Assembly: GCF_032878955.1 (NCBI RefSeq)
Contig: NZ_CP043839.1
Span: 2,108,001-2,172,000, forward strand
DNA: 64,000 nt
Direction of reading: 5' to 3'
Source of the DNA: Butyricimonas paravirosa
GTDB taxonomy: Bacteria; Bacteroidota; Bacteroidia; Bacteroidales; Marinifilaceae
A program made the position numbers and the translations under genes. Every line of letters begins with the position of its first letter. Positions within the stretch are counted from its first letter, which is position 1. Positions 35,649 through 43,446 of the stretch are shown here, piece by piece. The notes below the pieces were generated by a model, which saw nothing but the letters and a program-made list of their open reading frames with translations, did no database searches and was not told where the DNA came from.

Positions 35649-35798
35649 ATGAAAAAGAAAAGAACTAATCCCTGGACTATTATCGGAATTGCTATCGCCA
35701 TCATTCTATTAATATACTGGCTATTAACAGCAACCATATTAGAAGAAGACGAAAACGTGATTCCCATTCTAGACGGAACAGAGCAGGTAATCCCTTAG
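35649..35798 (+). CDS. 49-residue single-pass membrane protein
   Basis: A short reading frame starting MKKKRTNPWTIIGIAIAII, with three positively charged residues, one predicted membrane helix (about 10-29, rich in I, A, L), then an acidic tail EEDENVIPILDGTEQVIP. The pattern (basic N-terminus, one helix, acidic C-terminus) predicts N-in, C-out topology. A terminator hairpin overlaps the last codons (35782-35808), which supports real transcription on this strand. Function unknown; it stands alone between tRNA-Cys and the convergent DoxX gene. Confidence 0.7.
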   Translation: MKKKRTNPWTIIGIAIAIILLIYWLLTATILEEDENVIPILDGTEQVIP

Positions 35799-35812
35799 GA
35801 TTCCTGCTTTTC
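35782..35812 (+). terminator. Terminator overlapping the end of the 49-residue gene
   Basis: AGCAGG-T-AATCC (35782-35793) pairs with GGATT-CCTGCT (35798-35808) around loop CTTA, with one bulged T; TTTCTT follows. The stop codon TAG lies in the loop and at the start of the right arm. Confidence 0.75.
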
Positions 35813-35815
35813 TTC

Positions 35816-36253
35816 TTATTTTCGAATATCTACATTTATCTTTTTAGAAATTATCGTGTCAATAGATATTCTCCCCGCACCTGTGAAAAATAATAGGATA
35901 TAGATACCTAAATATAGTAAAGGTAATTCTTTCATCTGAAATGGATCACTGGCATGAACGACAAATATAACCACTAGCATAGAAAACACCAACGGGATTG
36001 TAGCTAACCGAGTGAAAGCTCCCACGATAACGAACAAAGAACACCCAACTTCAGCTCCAATAATTAAAATCAACGACAATGTACGTCCTAAACCAATAGG
36101 ATCTGGGAATGTAGCAGACAACTCGGAGAACGACGTTAATTTGGCTAAACCATGAGTTAACATGGTTATCCCAACAAATACACGCAGAATTAACAATCCC
36201 AAACTTAAAAACTTTTGATTGGGGGCAATTATAGACGAAATCACTTTTTTCAT
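35816..36253 (-). CDS. DoxX-family membrane protein
   Basis: A 145-residue inner-membrane protein with four membrane segments: LGLLILRVFVGITMLTHGLAKL, LGRTLSLILIIGAEVGCSLFVIVGAF, IPLVFSMLVVIFVVHA and LLYLGIYILLFFTGAG. The R-x-x-x-G-x-x-x-x-x-H-G-x-x-K pattern in the first helix is the DoxX hallmark. DoxX proteins are linked to quinol or redox chemistry and thiosulfate metabolism in some organisms, but the function here is unknown. A dyad GTAACA (36291-36296) / TGTTAC (36308-36313) in its upstream region could be an operator. Confidence 0.92.
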   Translation of the reverse strand: MKKVISSIIAPNQKFLSLGLLILRVFVGITMLTHGLAKLTSFSELSATFPDPIGLGRTLSLILIIGAEVGCSLFVIVGAFTRLATIPLVFSMLVVIFVVHASDPFQMKELPLLYLGIYILLFFTGAGRISIDTIISKKINVDIRK

Positions 36254-36290
36254 AACAACATTTTAAAGATTTAAATACAATAGTATTAAC

Positions 36291-36313
36291 GTAACACATT
36301 TTATTAATGTTAC
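36291..36313. promoter_or_regulatory. Dyad upstream of DoxX, possible operator
   Basis: GTAACA and TGTTAC are separated by 11 bp, 38 bp upstream of the DoxX start and in the region shared with the divergent LysO genes. Only the symmetry supports it. Confidence 0.3.
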
Positions 36314-36387
36314 ATTTTAAGTATGAATTTATAAATATAGCTGTTTTGTAAAATAAATCGTAGTTTCGCGGAAAGAAATCTAAGATC

Positions 36388-36657
36388 ATGATTATAGTTA
36401 TTAGCTTGATGATTTGCGGCATTATTTTAGGATATGCCTTTAAAGAGAGAAATTTGAAGTTTGTACAAAAACTTATTAATTATGCTATATTTCTCCTCTT
36501 ATTTCTTTTAGGCATCACGGTTGGTGCTAACGGAGACGTGATGAATAATCTCGACTCTATTGGATCAGATGCCTTACTTATTACCCTCGCAGCAGTCACT
36601 GGAAGTGTATTATGCGCATGGGGTGTTTATCGTTTTTTCTTCATGACCACCAAATAA
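36388..36657 (+). CDS. LysO-type lysine exporter, small N-terminal subunit
   Basis: An 89-residue membrane protein with three hydrophobic segments (IIVISLMICGIILGYAF, LINYAIFLLLFLLGITVGA, ALLITLAAVTGSVLCAWGVYRFFF). It matches the N-terminal part of the E. coli lysine exporter LysO, including the LLLFLLGITVGAN motif, and lies 10 bp before a gene matching the rest. In E. coli both parts are one protein of about 300 residues. The pair should form a composite inner-membrane exporter of L-lysine or its toxic analogues. Confidence 0.9.
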   Translation: MIIVISLMICGIILGYAFKERNLKFVQKLINYAIFLLLFLLGITVGANGDVMNNLDSIGSDALLITLAAVTGSVLCAWGVYRFFFMTTK

Positions 36658-36667
36658 ATACATTTAC

Positions 36668-37270
36668 ATGAAAGGTAGTATAATTATTGTTTCTTTCTTT
36701 GTCGTAGGAGTATTACTTGGACGATTCGTTGACATTCCAAACTTGTTAACAGCAGAGGAGCCCACGCTCTACGCACTGTATGCACTCATGTTCCTCGTAG
36801 GAATCAGTATTGGGAGTGATAAAAAAGCTTTAGAAGCACTAAAACACCAGAACTTTAAAATTGTCCTAGTACCATTGGCAACCATTATCGGAACTCTAGC
36901 CGGCTCCGCTTTAATCAGCCTAGTTATTAGTGGTAAAAGCCTTACCGATTGTCTTGCGGTGGGCTCTGGATTTGGATATTATTCCCTTTCTACTATTTTT
37001 ATCACTCAATATAAAGGAGCAGAACTAGGTACGATTGCCTTGGTGTCTAATATTCTCCGTGAATTAATTGCTCTATTAGCCGCTCCTTTGCTCGTTCGCT
37101 ATTTTGGTAAACTAGCCCCTATTTCCGTGGGAGGAGCAACCACCGCAGACACCACACTTCCAATTATCACAAAATTTTGCGGGAAAGAATTTGTAATCAT
37201 ATCAATCGTTCACGGAATTACGGTCGATTTAAGCGTCCCATTTCTAGTAACATTTTTTTGTACAATATAA
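36668..37270 (+). CDS. lysO: LysO-type lysine exporter, large C-terminal subunit
   Basis: A 200-residue protein with about six membrane segments. Family motifs: LYALMFLVGISIGSD, the acidic and glycine-rich core AVGSGFGYYSLSTIFITQY, and GAATTADTTLP-like GGATTADTTLPIITKF, which in LysO contains the residues linked to lysine transport. It is translated 10 bp after the small subunit. Together they complete one LysO. The split form is common in Bacteroidetes, so this is not a frameshifted gene: the first has a proper stop and the second its own start MKGSIIIVSFF. Confidence 0.92.
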   Translation: MKGSIIIVSFFVVGVLLGRFVDIPNLLTAEEPTLYALYALMFLVGISIGSDKKALEALKHQNFKIVLVPLATIIGTLAGSALISLVISGKSLTDCLAVGSGFGYYSLSTIFITQYKGAELGTIALVSNILRELIALLAAPLLVRYFGKLAPISVGGATTADTTLPIITKFCGKEFVIISIVHGITVDLSVPFLVTFFCTI

Positions 37271-37532
37271 AACAATTAACTATATACCAAGAATATACTC
37301 CCAATCAATATTCAAACTCGACCTATTATTAAACGTTCATTTTTTGATATCAAAAGTAATAAAAATAACTTTCTCTCCAATTTAACGCATCGTTTTTTTA
37401 TTAATTGATAATTAGATAGTTCAAAAAACATTTTTCCAAACAAACGGAACCATCTCATATATTAATAAACGAACTATTATAGAGAAAATAAGGCTACATA
37501 AACTTAATGAAAAGAAGAGATATTATTAGAGG
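37271..37532. other. AT-rich non-coding stretch between lysO and locus 4
   Basis: No gene or clear signal is visible apart from the minus-strand terminator at its right end. Confidence 0.35.
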
Positions 37533-37577
37533 GATACAAAAAGAGGACTGAATAACATTTTATTGTTAGACAGTCCC
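37533..37577 (-). terminator. Terminator at the end of locus 4
   Basis: On the minus strand GGACTG (37576-37571) pairs with CAGTCC (37550-37545), with an inner AACA/TGTT, followed by TCTTTTTG. It lies 17 nt past the stop of the last S9 peptidase gene. Confidence 0.65.
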
Positions 37578-37593
37578 AACTTTATACACAAAA

Positions 37594-40254
37594 CTATCTT
37601 ACCAAATCATACTTCTGATCCATCCCTCGTTCATTAATATTAATCCCTTCTTTCATCCAGCGAGGCATCGGGATATCTTTCAAATAATGATCAAAGAACT
37701 GTTGCAGACGAATCGTCCAATCCACTTCAGCCGGACGTGAAGTTAAAAAATGTCCTTGTCCCATATAATTCAACATCCAAACCGGACGCTGCAAACGCCT
37801 CAAAGCTAAAAAAAGATTACGTCCATCATAAAATGAGACAGCCTCATCTTGATCACAATGAAAAATCAAAACCGGAGTATGTATCTTATCGGCAAAAAGT
37901 AAAGGAGAATTAGCAATATAGCCATCTAAATCTTCCCATAAGGTTGCTCCCATACGACATTGCCAGTCCTCAAACATAAACATATTCGGCTGACCGTTTC
38001 CTTCACGAAGAGCCGTATACACAGAGGTTAAATTCACTGTCGCCGCCCCAATATTCACGCATTTAAACAAATTTGTTCTAGAGACGAGATAAGCAACTAA
38101 AAAACCCGACCAACTATGTCCCTGTAAACCGACACGACACGAATCAATAATTCCTCTATCCGCCAATGCCCGAGTTCCACTAACGACTGCATCATAAGCA
38201 CTCTCGCCCGGTTTTCCAATCTCGATATAAACGTCTGGCTGAAAAACAACATATCCCCTGCTAACATACGTTGGAATATCTATCATAGCTTGACTCAATC
38301 CGGGTACGGGATGTATATGTAATTCCGAAGAATGTGTTTCATAAAAAGTAACAATAGTCGGATAACTTTCATTCTTATCGTATCCATCAGGCAAATAAAG
38401 GATTCCTTGATTATTTTTACCCTTGTAATTTGTCCATTCCACCAATTGAGCAGAACCCCATTTATAATTACATTGCTGGGGATTAACGTCAATAACCTTT
38501 CTTAGACGACGCCCTTGTCCATCACATACCCACAAATCTCGATCATCTGTATAACTCTGTTTCATGCACAACATAGTATTGGCATTTTTTGCCTCTTGAA
38601 CAACAGAAAAAGCAAAATTCCCTTGAACCAACGGAATTAACTTCCCATTGGCAGATAAATTACCCAACCCTTGATTCTTATTTTTCCAATCAAACATCTC
38701 CACCTTATTATCCCGTGATAAATCAACGGATAACCCATTTCTACCGGGATCTAATAACCGCAATATGGTATTATTCTCACGTCCTTCTCCCTTTGTCCAA
38801 CAATACGATTTCTGAATTTCATCCAAATGAATGACCCATATATCAAAACGATCATAAACAATCGCATTCTTCCCATCCCTGCTCCATCCTGCCAAACCAT
38901 AGGGAGGTGCTGGATTAGGACGATCATATAGCTCATCATACAAAGCAAAGGGGATAACATCTGTTAATATATTTTGTTGCTTTGTCAATGGATCTACAAC
39001 AACCCACGACAATTTCGTATTATCAAAATAAAGAAGATGATTTCCTTGGGGACTCCAATGAACAGACCGTGTCAATTCTTTCGCCAACAAATGATGATCC
39101 CCATTTCTCAAATCCACCAGGTAAAGATCAAAACGTTGATCATGCCTCCAATCCTTCTGCCCTAAATAAGGCTTTTCATCTTTTTCATAAGCAAAAATAG
39201 GATTCTCTCCTTCTGCAACATATAGCCCCGAATGATTCTCCTCGCAAATTTTATAATCTTTCCCGTTTTCTCTATCATATAAATACATTGCAGGCTGAGA
39301 CCGCTTTTTATAAAAACCTCCTTTAGCCTGTTCAGAAGGGACCACCGGATCATGCCAACTCCAAAGCTCCAATTGAAAACTTTCATCCTTCACTTGCTTT
39401 TTAGCTTTAACCCTTTGTACTCCTTCTTTCCGATACATAAATCGTTTATTTCCTTCGAGGAACTGTATTGAATATTTATCTAATGACAATTGTGCCATTT
39501 GTTCAGCTCCAAGAATCTTTTCTACATTTCCATCCGTCAAAGAAAAAGTGTAATAATCTTGTTTCTCTTTATCATTTGTGTCTGTACAAACAAAAAAATT
39601 CCCTTCTAGTTTCCCCTCATAAAAATAAAAGTTATCTAAACTTCTCGTTTTATCCACATAGAGCACTTTCCCCTCGCTATTCCCGTCTCCTCCATAACGC
39701 AACACGTATCCTTGATCTTCTTGATGCACGCAAATCACCTTCCATTGGTCACCATATAAACAATATTGGAGAACACCGGTTAATATCGTACTGTCACGCT
39801 CGGCCACATTCAAAATAATCAAGCGATCATCCTCCTTGTAGGCCACCTGTGGAACAACGTAATTCAATTCTGCATCCGCATGTATATGAATCTCAAACCC
39901 ATCTTTTAATCGATGAGCGACACGAACACTTGTTCCATCCCCTCCTATTCTGAAAAAAGCAATCCAATTTCCCCCCGCAAAAAATTCGGGAGAATCAATA
40001 TCCCTTAAGATACGGATTCTCCCTGACTTTAATTCATAAAAATAATAGGTATTGCAAATAAGACTATTTAACGAGTCATTATCATAAAACATGTATCGAA
40101 ACTTTACCCATGCTCCGTTATTTGCTAATTCATAATTATCAACACGTCGCCATTGCTTATAAGCTTCTTCATCTAATTCTCTCTTTTGAGAATAACCAGA
40201 CAACGTTATCACAAATAAAACAATTGAAATAAAAATAACACGATACATATTCAT
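37594..40254 (-). CDS. Exported S9-family serine peptidase, copy B of pair 2
   Basis: An 886-residue peptidase with signal peptide about 1-22 (LSGYSQ), a long N-terminal beta-propeller-like region and a C-terminal alpha/beta-hydrolase domain. Catalytic triad by motif: Ser714 in LQGHSWSG, Asp803 in HCDQDEAV and His835 in GQGHF. GHSWSG differs from the usual GxSxGG by Ser in place of the first final Gly. It is a clear paralogue of the 905-residue protein two genes upstream: both begin SQK-LDxEAYKxWRRV and end PRWMKEGIN-NERG-DQKYD. The likely role is periplasmic cleavage of oligopeptides. It is last in the leftward unit. Confidence 0.93.
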   Translation of the reverse strand: MNMYRVIFISIVLFVITLSGYSQKRELDEEAYKQWRRVDNYELANNGAWVKFRYMFYDNDSLNSLICNTYYFYELKSGRIRILRDIDSPEFFAGGNWIAFFRIGGDGTSVRVAHRLKDGFEIHIHADAELNYVVPQVAYKEDDRLIILNVAERDSTILTGVLQYCLYGDQWKVICVHQEDQGYVLRYGGDGNSEGKVLYVDKTRSLDNFYFYEGKLEGNFFVCTDTNDKEKQDYYTFSLTDGNVEKILGAEQMAQLSLDKYSIQFLEGNKRFMYRKEGVQRVKAKKQVKDESFQLELWSWHDPVVPSEQAKGGFYKKRSQPAMYLYDRENGKDYKICEENHSGLYVAEGENPIFAYEKDEKPYLGQKDWRHDQRFDLYLVDLRNGDHHLLAKELTRSVHWSPQGNHLLYFDNTKLSWVVVDPLTKQQNILTDVIPFALYDELYDRPNPAPPYGLAGWSRDGKNAIVYDRFDIWVIHLDEIQKSYCWTKGEGRENNTILRLLDPGRNGLSVDLSRDNKVEMFDWKNKNQGLGNLSANGKLIPLVQGNFAFSVVQEAKNANTMLCMKQSYTDDRDLWVCDGQGRRLRKVIDVNPQQCNYKWGSAQLVEWTNYKGKNNQGILYLPDGYDKNESYPTIVTFYETHSSELHIHPVPGLSQAMIDIPTYVSRGYVVFQPDVYIEIGKPGESAYDAVVSGTRALADRGIIDSCRVGLQGHSWSGFLVAYLVSRTNLFKCVNIGAATVNLTSVYTALREGNGQPNMFMFEDWQCRMGATLWEDLDGYIANSPLLFADKIHTPVLIFHCDQDEAVSFYDGRNLFLALRRLQRPVWMLNYMGQGHFLTSRPAEVDWTIRLQQFFDHYLKDIPMPRWMKEGININERGMDQKYDLVR

Positions 40255-40274
40255 CTGTCTATCACAATAAAAAA

Positions 40275-40688
40275 CTACTTCTGAGCATTAACACGTTCTT
40301 TGATAACCTTTGAATTCAAGTACAAAAAGGCCAGACGGGGGTTCGCCTCTTGCACAACCAAACATAAAGAATCGGTGGTTAATTGACCTATCTTCTCTTT
40401 TGTTGCATACTCGGTCTTGCTTCCATCCTCTGTAACCTCCAATCCTTTCACGATAAGATAACCATCTTTTATTTCCCAAGATTTCAATTCCAAAGAAGGA
40501 ATATTAATTGACTCACAAACACCACCTTTTTTGAAATTAAAACCTTTCAATTCGCCTGTAGATTGATATGTATACGGATTACACCATTCACCGACAATTG
40601 CTTTTTCCATTTCCTTTTGAGGATCACTTGCACAAGCAAAAGCAAACAAAATCAAACTAATACATAATAACTTTTTCATTTTTTCCAT
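40275..40688 (-). CDS. Lipocalin-like small lipoprotein
   Basis: A 137-residue lipoprotein (134 if started at the second ATG, 40679) with lipobox AFAC. The mature part reads EKAIVGEWCNPY, GFNFKKGGVCESINIPSLELKSWEIKDGYLIVKG and LTTDSLCLV, the pattern of small lipocalin-like proteins common in Bacteroidetes: 'x-GxW' start, then an eight-strand barrel. It sits between the two paralogous S9 genes, 20 nt from one and 35 nt from the other, so it shares their transcript. It may bind a hydrophobic ligand or protect the peptidases; this is not known. Confidence 0.88.
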   Translation of the reverse strand: MEKMKKLLCISLILFAFACASDPQKEMEKAIVGEWCNPYTYQSTGELKGFNFKKGGVCESINIPSLELKSWEIKDGYLIVKGLEVTEDGSKTEYATKEKIGQLTTDSLCLVVQEANPRLAFLYLNSKVIKERVNAQK

Positions 40689-40723
40689 TTTAAATTTAAA
40701 TTATATTTATCTAAACACATGAT

Positions 40724-43441
40724 TTATTTCACAAAGTCATATTTCTGGTCAACCCCACGCTCATTCACATTAATTCCTTCTTTCATCCAACGAGGCATCG
40801 GAGTATCTTTCAAATAATAGTCAAAAAATTGTTGCAGACGAATTGTCCAGTCAATCTCTGCCGCCTTATTATAAAGGAAATGTCGGTCTCCCTTGTAATT
40901 CAACAACCACGCAGGTTTATGCAACCGTCTCATTGCCAAGAAAAGATTTAACCCTTCGGAATACGGCACCGCCTCATCCCCATCACAATGAAATATTAAC
41001 AATGGAGTCTGAATCTTATCCGCATAAAAAATTGGCGAATTCTTAATATATGCCTCCGGATCATCCCAAAGTGTCTTTCCCATCCGGCTTTGCGTTTCCT
41101 CGTACATAAACATTCGAGGCATACCACTTCCCGTTCGGATACCAGTGTAAGCTGAGACCATATTAGACACGGCAGCTCCCGGACTAGCACATTTAAACAT
41201 ATTGGTTCGTGTCACCAGATAAGCGACCTGATAACCAGACCAGCTATGCCCTTGTACTCCAATGCGATCCTTATCTGCAATACCACGATCAATCAACATT
41301 TGAGCCCCACTGACCACCACATTATAACAACTTTCACCTGGGGTTCCTACAGTAAAATGTACATCTGGCATAAACACCACATATCCGTTACTCACATAAG
41401 TTACCGTATTAATCATCGCACTACTCAATGAGGGAAGTTGGTAAGTATGAATATCTCCTGTGTGAGTCTCGTAGAAATTTACAATTACAGGATAACGTTT
41501 CGTTGAATCATAATTCTCTGGTAAATACAACAAACCCCGATTCGATTTTCCCTCAAAATTCGTCCACTCTACCAATTGCACGCTTCCCCACAAATAATTT
41601 TCTTGCTGAGGATTCGTGTTCGTTATTCGTACGGGATGTGTGAAATCATTCTTACTCCACCAAAGCTCCCGGAATTCTGTATAGCTTTGTCGAGTAAACA
41701 GATAAAATTTACCATCCTCAGACTGTTGGTTAAAATACAAATCATAAGCTCCAGACATCCGTTTTTTTACTTTCCGGTTAGGTGTCAACACATAAACACC
41801 TTGATCCAAAGTCTTCCGATCCAAACCACGCAATAAAATATCCTGTTTCGGATTAATCCAACGTATCTCTCGATTCGCTTTCAACAAACGCAAAGAAATA
41901 CCATGTTCTCGTCCCCAACCATCCGTTAATGAATACGTGGGTTGTTTACCAGTAAGATCCACCACCCACATATCATATTTATCATACAGGACAACTTGAT
42001 CTCCACCTGCCAACCAACCTACAATACCATAAGGAGCCGCAGGTTTCGGTAAGTCATGCTCTTCATTATACACTGCAAATCCTATCGGTGTCGAAACATC
42101 TGTCAATTCTCCCGTTTCCGGATTCAACTTATACCATACCTTCTTCTCGGCATGATACAGCATGGCATATTTTCCATTCGGACTCCACACGGGCCGTTGC
42201 CGAAAATCTTTAAATAATAATGTCCGTTCACCCGTTTCCAAACTTACTAAATACAAGTCAGCCGTTACACCATCCCGCCAATCTGTAAGCGCCCGATAAG
42301 GAGTTTCATCTGCAATAATAACATGACTATACTCGTCACAATCCGGCTGATACATTTGATCCATATGGGGTGGGGCCACTAGGACGCATTTTTTTGTATC
42401 CACATGGTACACGTATTTAGGCACCTTCCGTCTACCTCCCCCTGATCCATACGACTGTCTACTCTGTGAAACTTCATCATCCCATTTCCACAACTCCAAC
42501 TCAAAACTCTTATCCGGTTTCGCTTTCGGCTTCCGTGCCTCCGACTGCTGTAATCCCACGTCCACGAATATATATTTTCCATTATTGAAAACAGAATAAA
42601 TTCCTCCCCGAACTTTATACTCATCCGACACAATCACCTCTTTTGTGTCCATCACCAACCGATACTTCCCATCTACCACTGAAAACATATATAACAAATC
42701 CGGTTCACTCAAATAAGAAGAATCCGAAGCCACCGAGAACACGCCTTCCAGCCCCCCTCGGTTCAGAGAAAAATTAGTAACAACAGCCTTTTCGTCATCA
42801 TAGATAACCCGATGTTGCCCTTGTACCGGCCCCACTCGTAAAGATTTCTTCCCGTTAGCATTTTGAATGTAAGCCACAGATTTATAATCATCTGCAGAAA
42901 AATAGTTTTCCACACTATCTATTCGTACAGAATCTCCTGTCTCGAAATTCCAAACAATCAACCGACGAAGTGCCCGGTTCTTACCCTTCTGATCAATCGG
43001 GTAGGAATAAGAAATCAAGGGAGAATTGGGAGACTCTCGAAAACCATAAGGTTTATCCCAACAAGTCTTTCTCATATCCTTCAAGGATAGCAAGAAAAGA
43101 GAATCTTTTTTTTCTTTCAACGTATCAAGTGGAGAAGGCTGTACCACGTACCTCAGTCCCTTTCCCCGGTTAAAAAAACTCACCTCCCGAACATTCGGCA
43201 ACTCATATACCTTACCAGACGTCATGTTTCGTAAATAAGTAACAGGAACATCCTTATCATGTCCTTCCTGATCAATATAAACAAAACGATAAGTTACCCA
43301 TTTCCCATCCTCCGACATCTGTTGCCCCTCCACTCTTCGCCACAATTTATAAGCCTCCATATCCAAAGGCTTTTTTTGAGACATACAGTCTGCAATTCCA
43401 ATAAATAGCAGACTGCATAAAAACATAATACCTTTACTCAT
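40724..43441 (-). CDS. Exported S9-family serine peptidase, copy A of pair 2
   Basis: A 905-residue exported peptidase with signal peptide about 1-21 (IADCMSQ). The N-terminal two-thirds is a propeller-like domain (LWRRVEGQQMSEDGKWVTYRF); the C-terminal hydrolase carries Ser733 in VQGHSWSG, Asp822 in HCDGDEAV and His854 in KGDRHF. It is a paralogue of the 886-residue protein, especially in the last 40 residues. It begins 5 nt after the stop of the DPP-IV-like gene at 43447, so the genes are tightly linked. A basic, glycine- and arginine-rich loop (QSYGSGGGRRKVPKYV) interrupts the propeller. Confidence 0.93.
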   Translation of the reverse strand: MSKGIMFLCSLLFIGIADCMSQKKPLDMEAYKLWRRVEGQQMSEDGKWVTYRFVYIDQEGHDKDVPVTYLRNMTSGKVYELPNVREVSFFNRGKGLRYVVQPSPLDTLKEKKDSLFLLSLKDMRKTCWDKPYGFRESPNSPLISYSYPIDQKGKNRALRRLIVWNFETGDSVRIDSVENYFSADDYKSVAYIQNANGKKSLRVGPVQGQHRVIYDDEKAVVTNFSLNRGGLEGVFSVASDSSYLSEPDLLYMFSVVDGKYRLVMDTKEVIVSDEYKVRGGIYSVFNNGKYIFVDVGLQQSEARKPKAKPDKSFELELWKWDDEVSQSRQSYGSGGGRRKVPKYVYHVDTKKCVLVAPPHMDQMYQPDCDEYSHVIIADETPYRALTDWRDGVTADLYLVSLETGERTLLFKDFRQRPVWSPNGKYAMLYHAEKKVWYKLNPETGELTDVSTPIGFAVYNEEHDLPKPAAPYGIVGWLAGGDQVVLYDKYDMWVVDLTGKQPTYSLTDGWGREHGISLRLLKANREIRWINPKQDILLRGLDRKTLDQGVYVLTPNRKVKKRMSGAYDLYFNQQSEDGKFYLFTRQSYTEFRELWWSKNDFTHPVRITNTNPQQENYLWGSVQLVEWTNFEGKSNRGLLYLPENYDSTKRYPVIVNFYETHTGDIHTYQLPSLSSAMINTVTYVSNGYVVFMPDVHFTVGTPGESCYNVVVSGAQMLIDRGIADKDRIGVQGHSWSGYQVAYLVTRTNMFKCASPGAAVSNMVSAYTGIRTGSGMPRMFMYEETQSRMGKTLWDDPEAYIKNSPIFYADKIQTPLLIFHCDGDEAVPYSEGLNLFLAMRRLHKPAWLLNYKGDRHFLYNKAAEIDWTIRLQQFFDYYLKDTPMPRWMKEGINVNERGVDQKYDFVK

Positions 43442-43446
43442 TTAGA

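Noticed and set aside
36388..37270. LysO pair considered as a frameshifted single gene
   Set aside because: Each gene has its own start, stop and 10-bp gap, and the split form is usual in Bacteroidetes.
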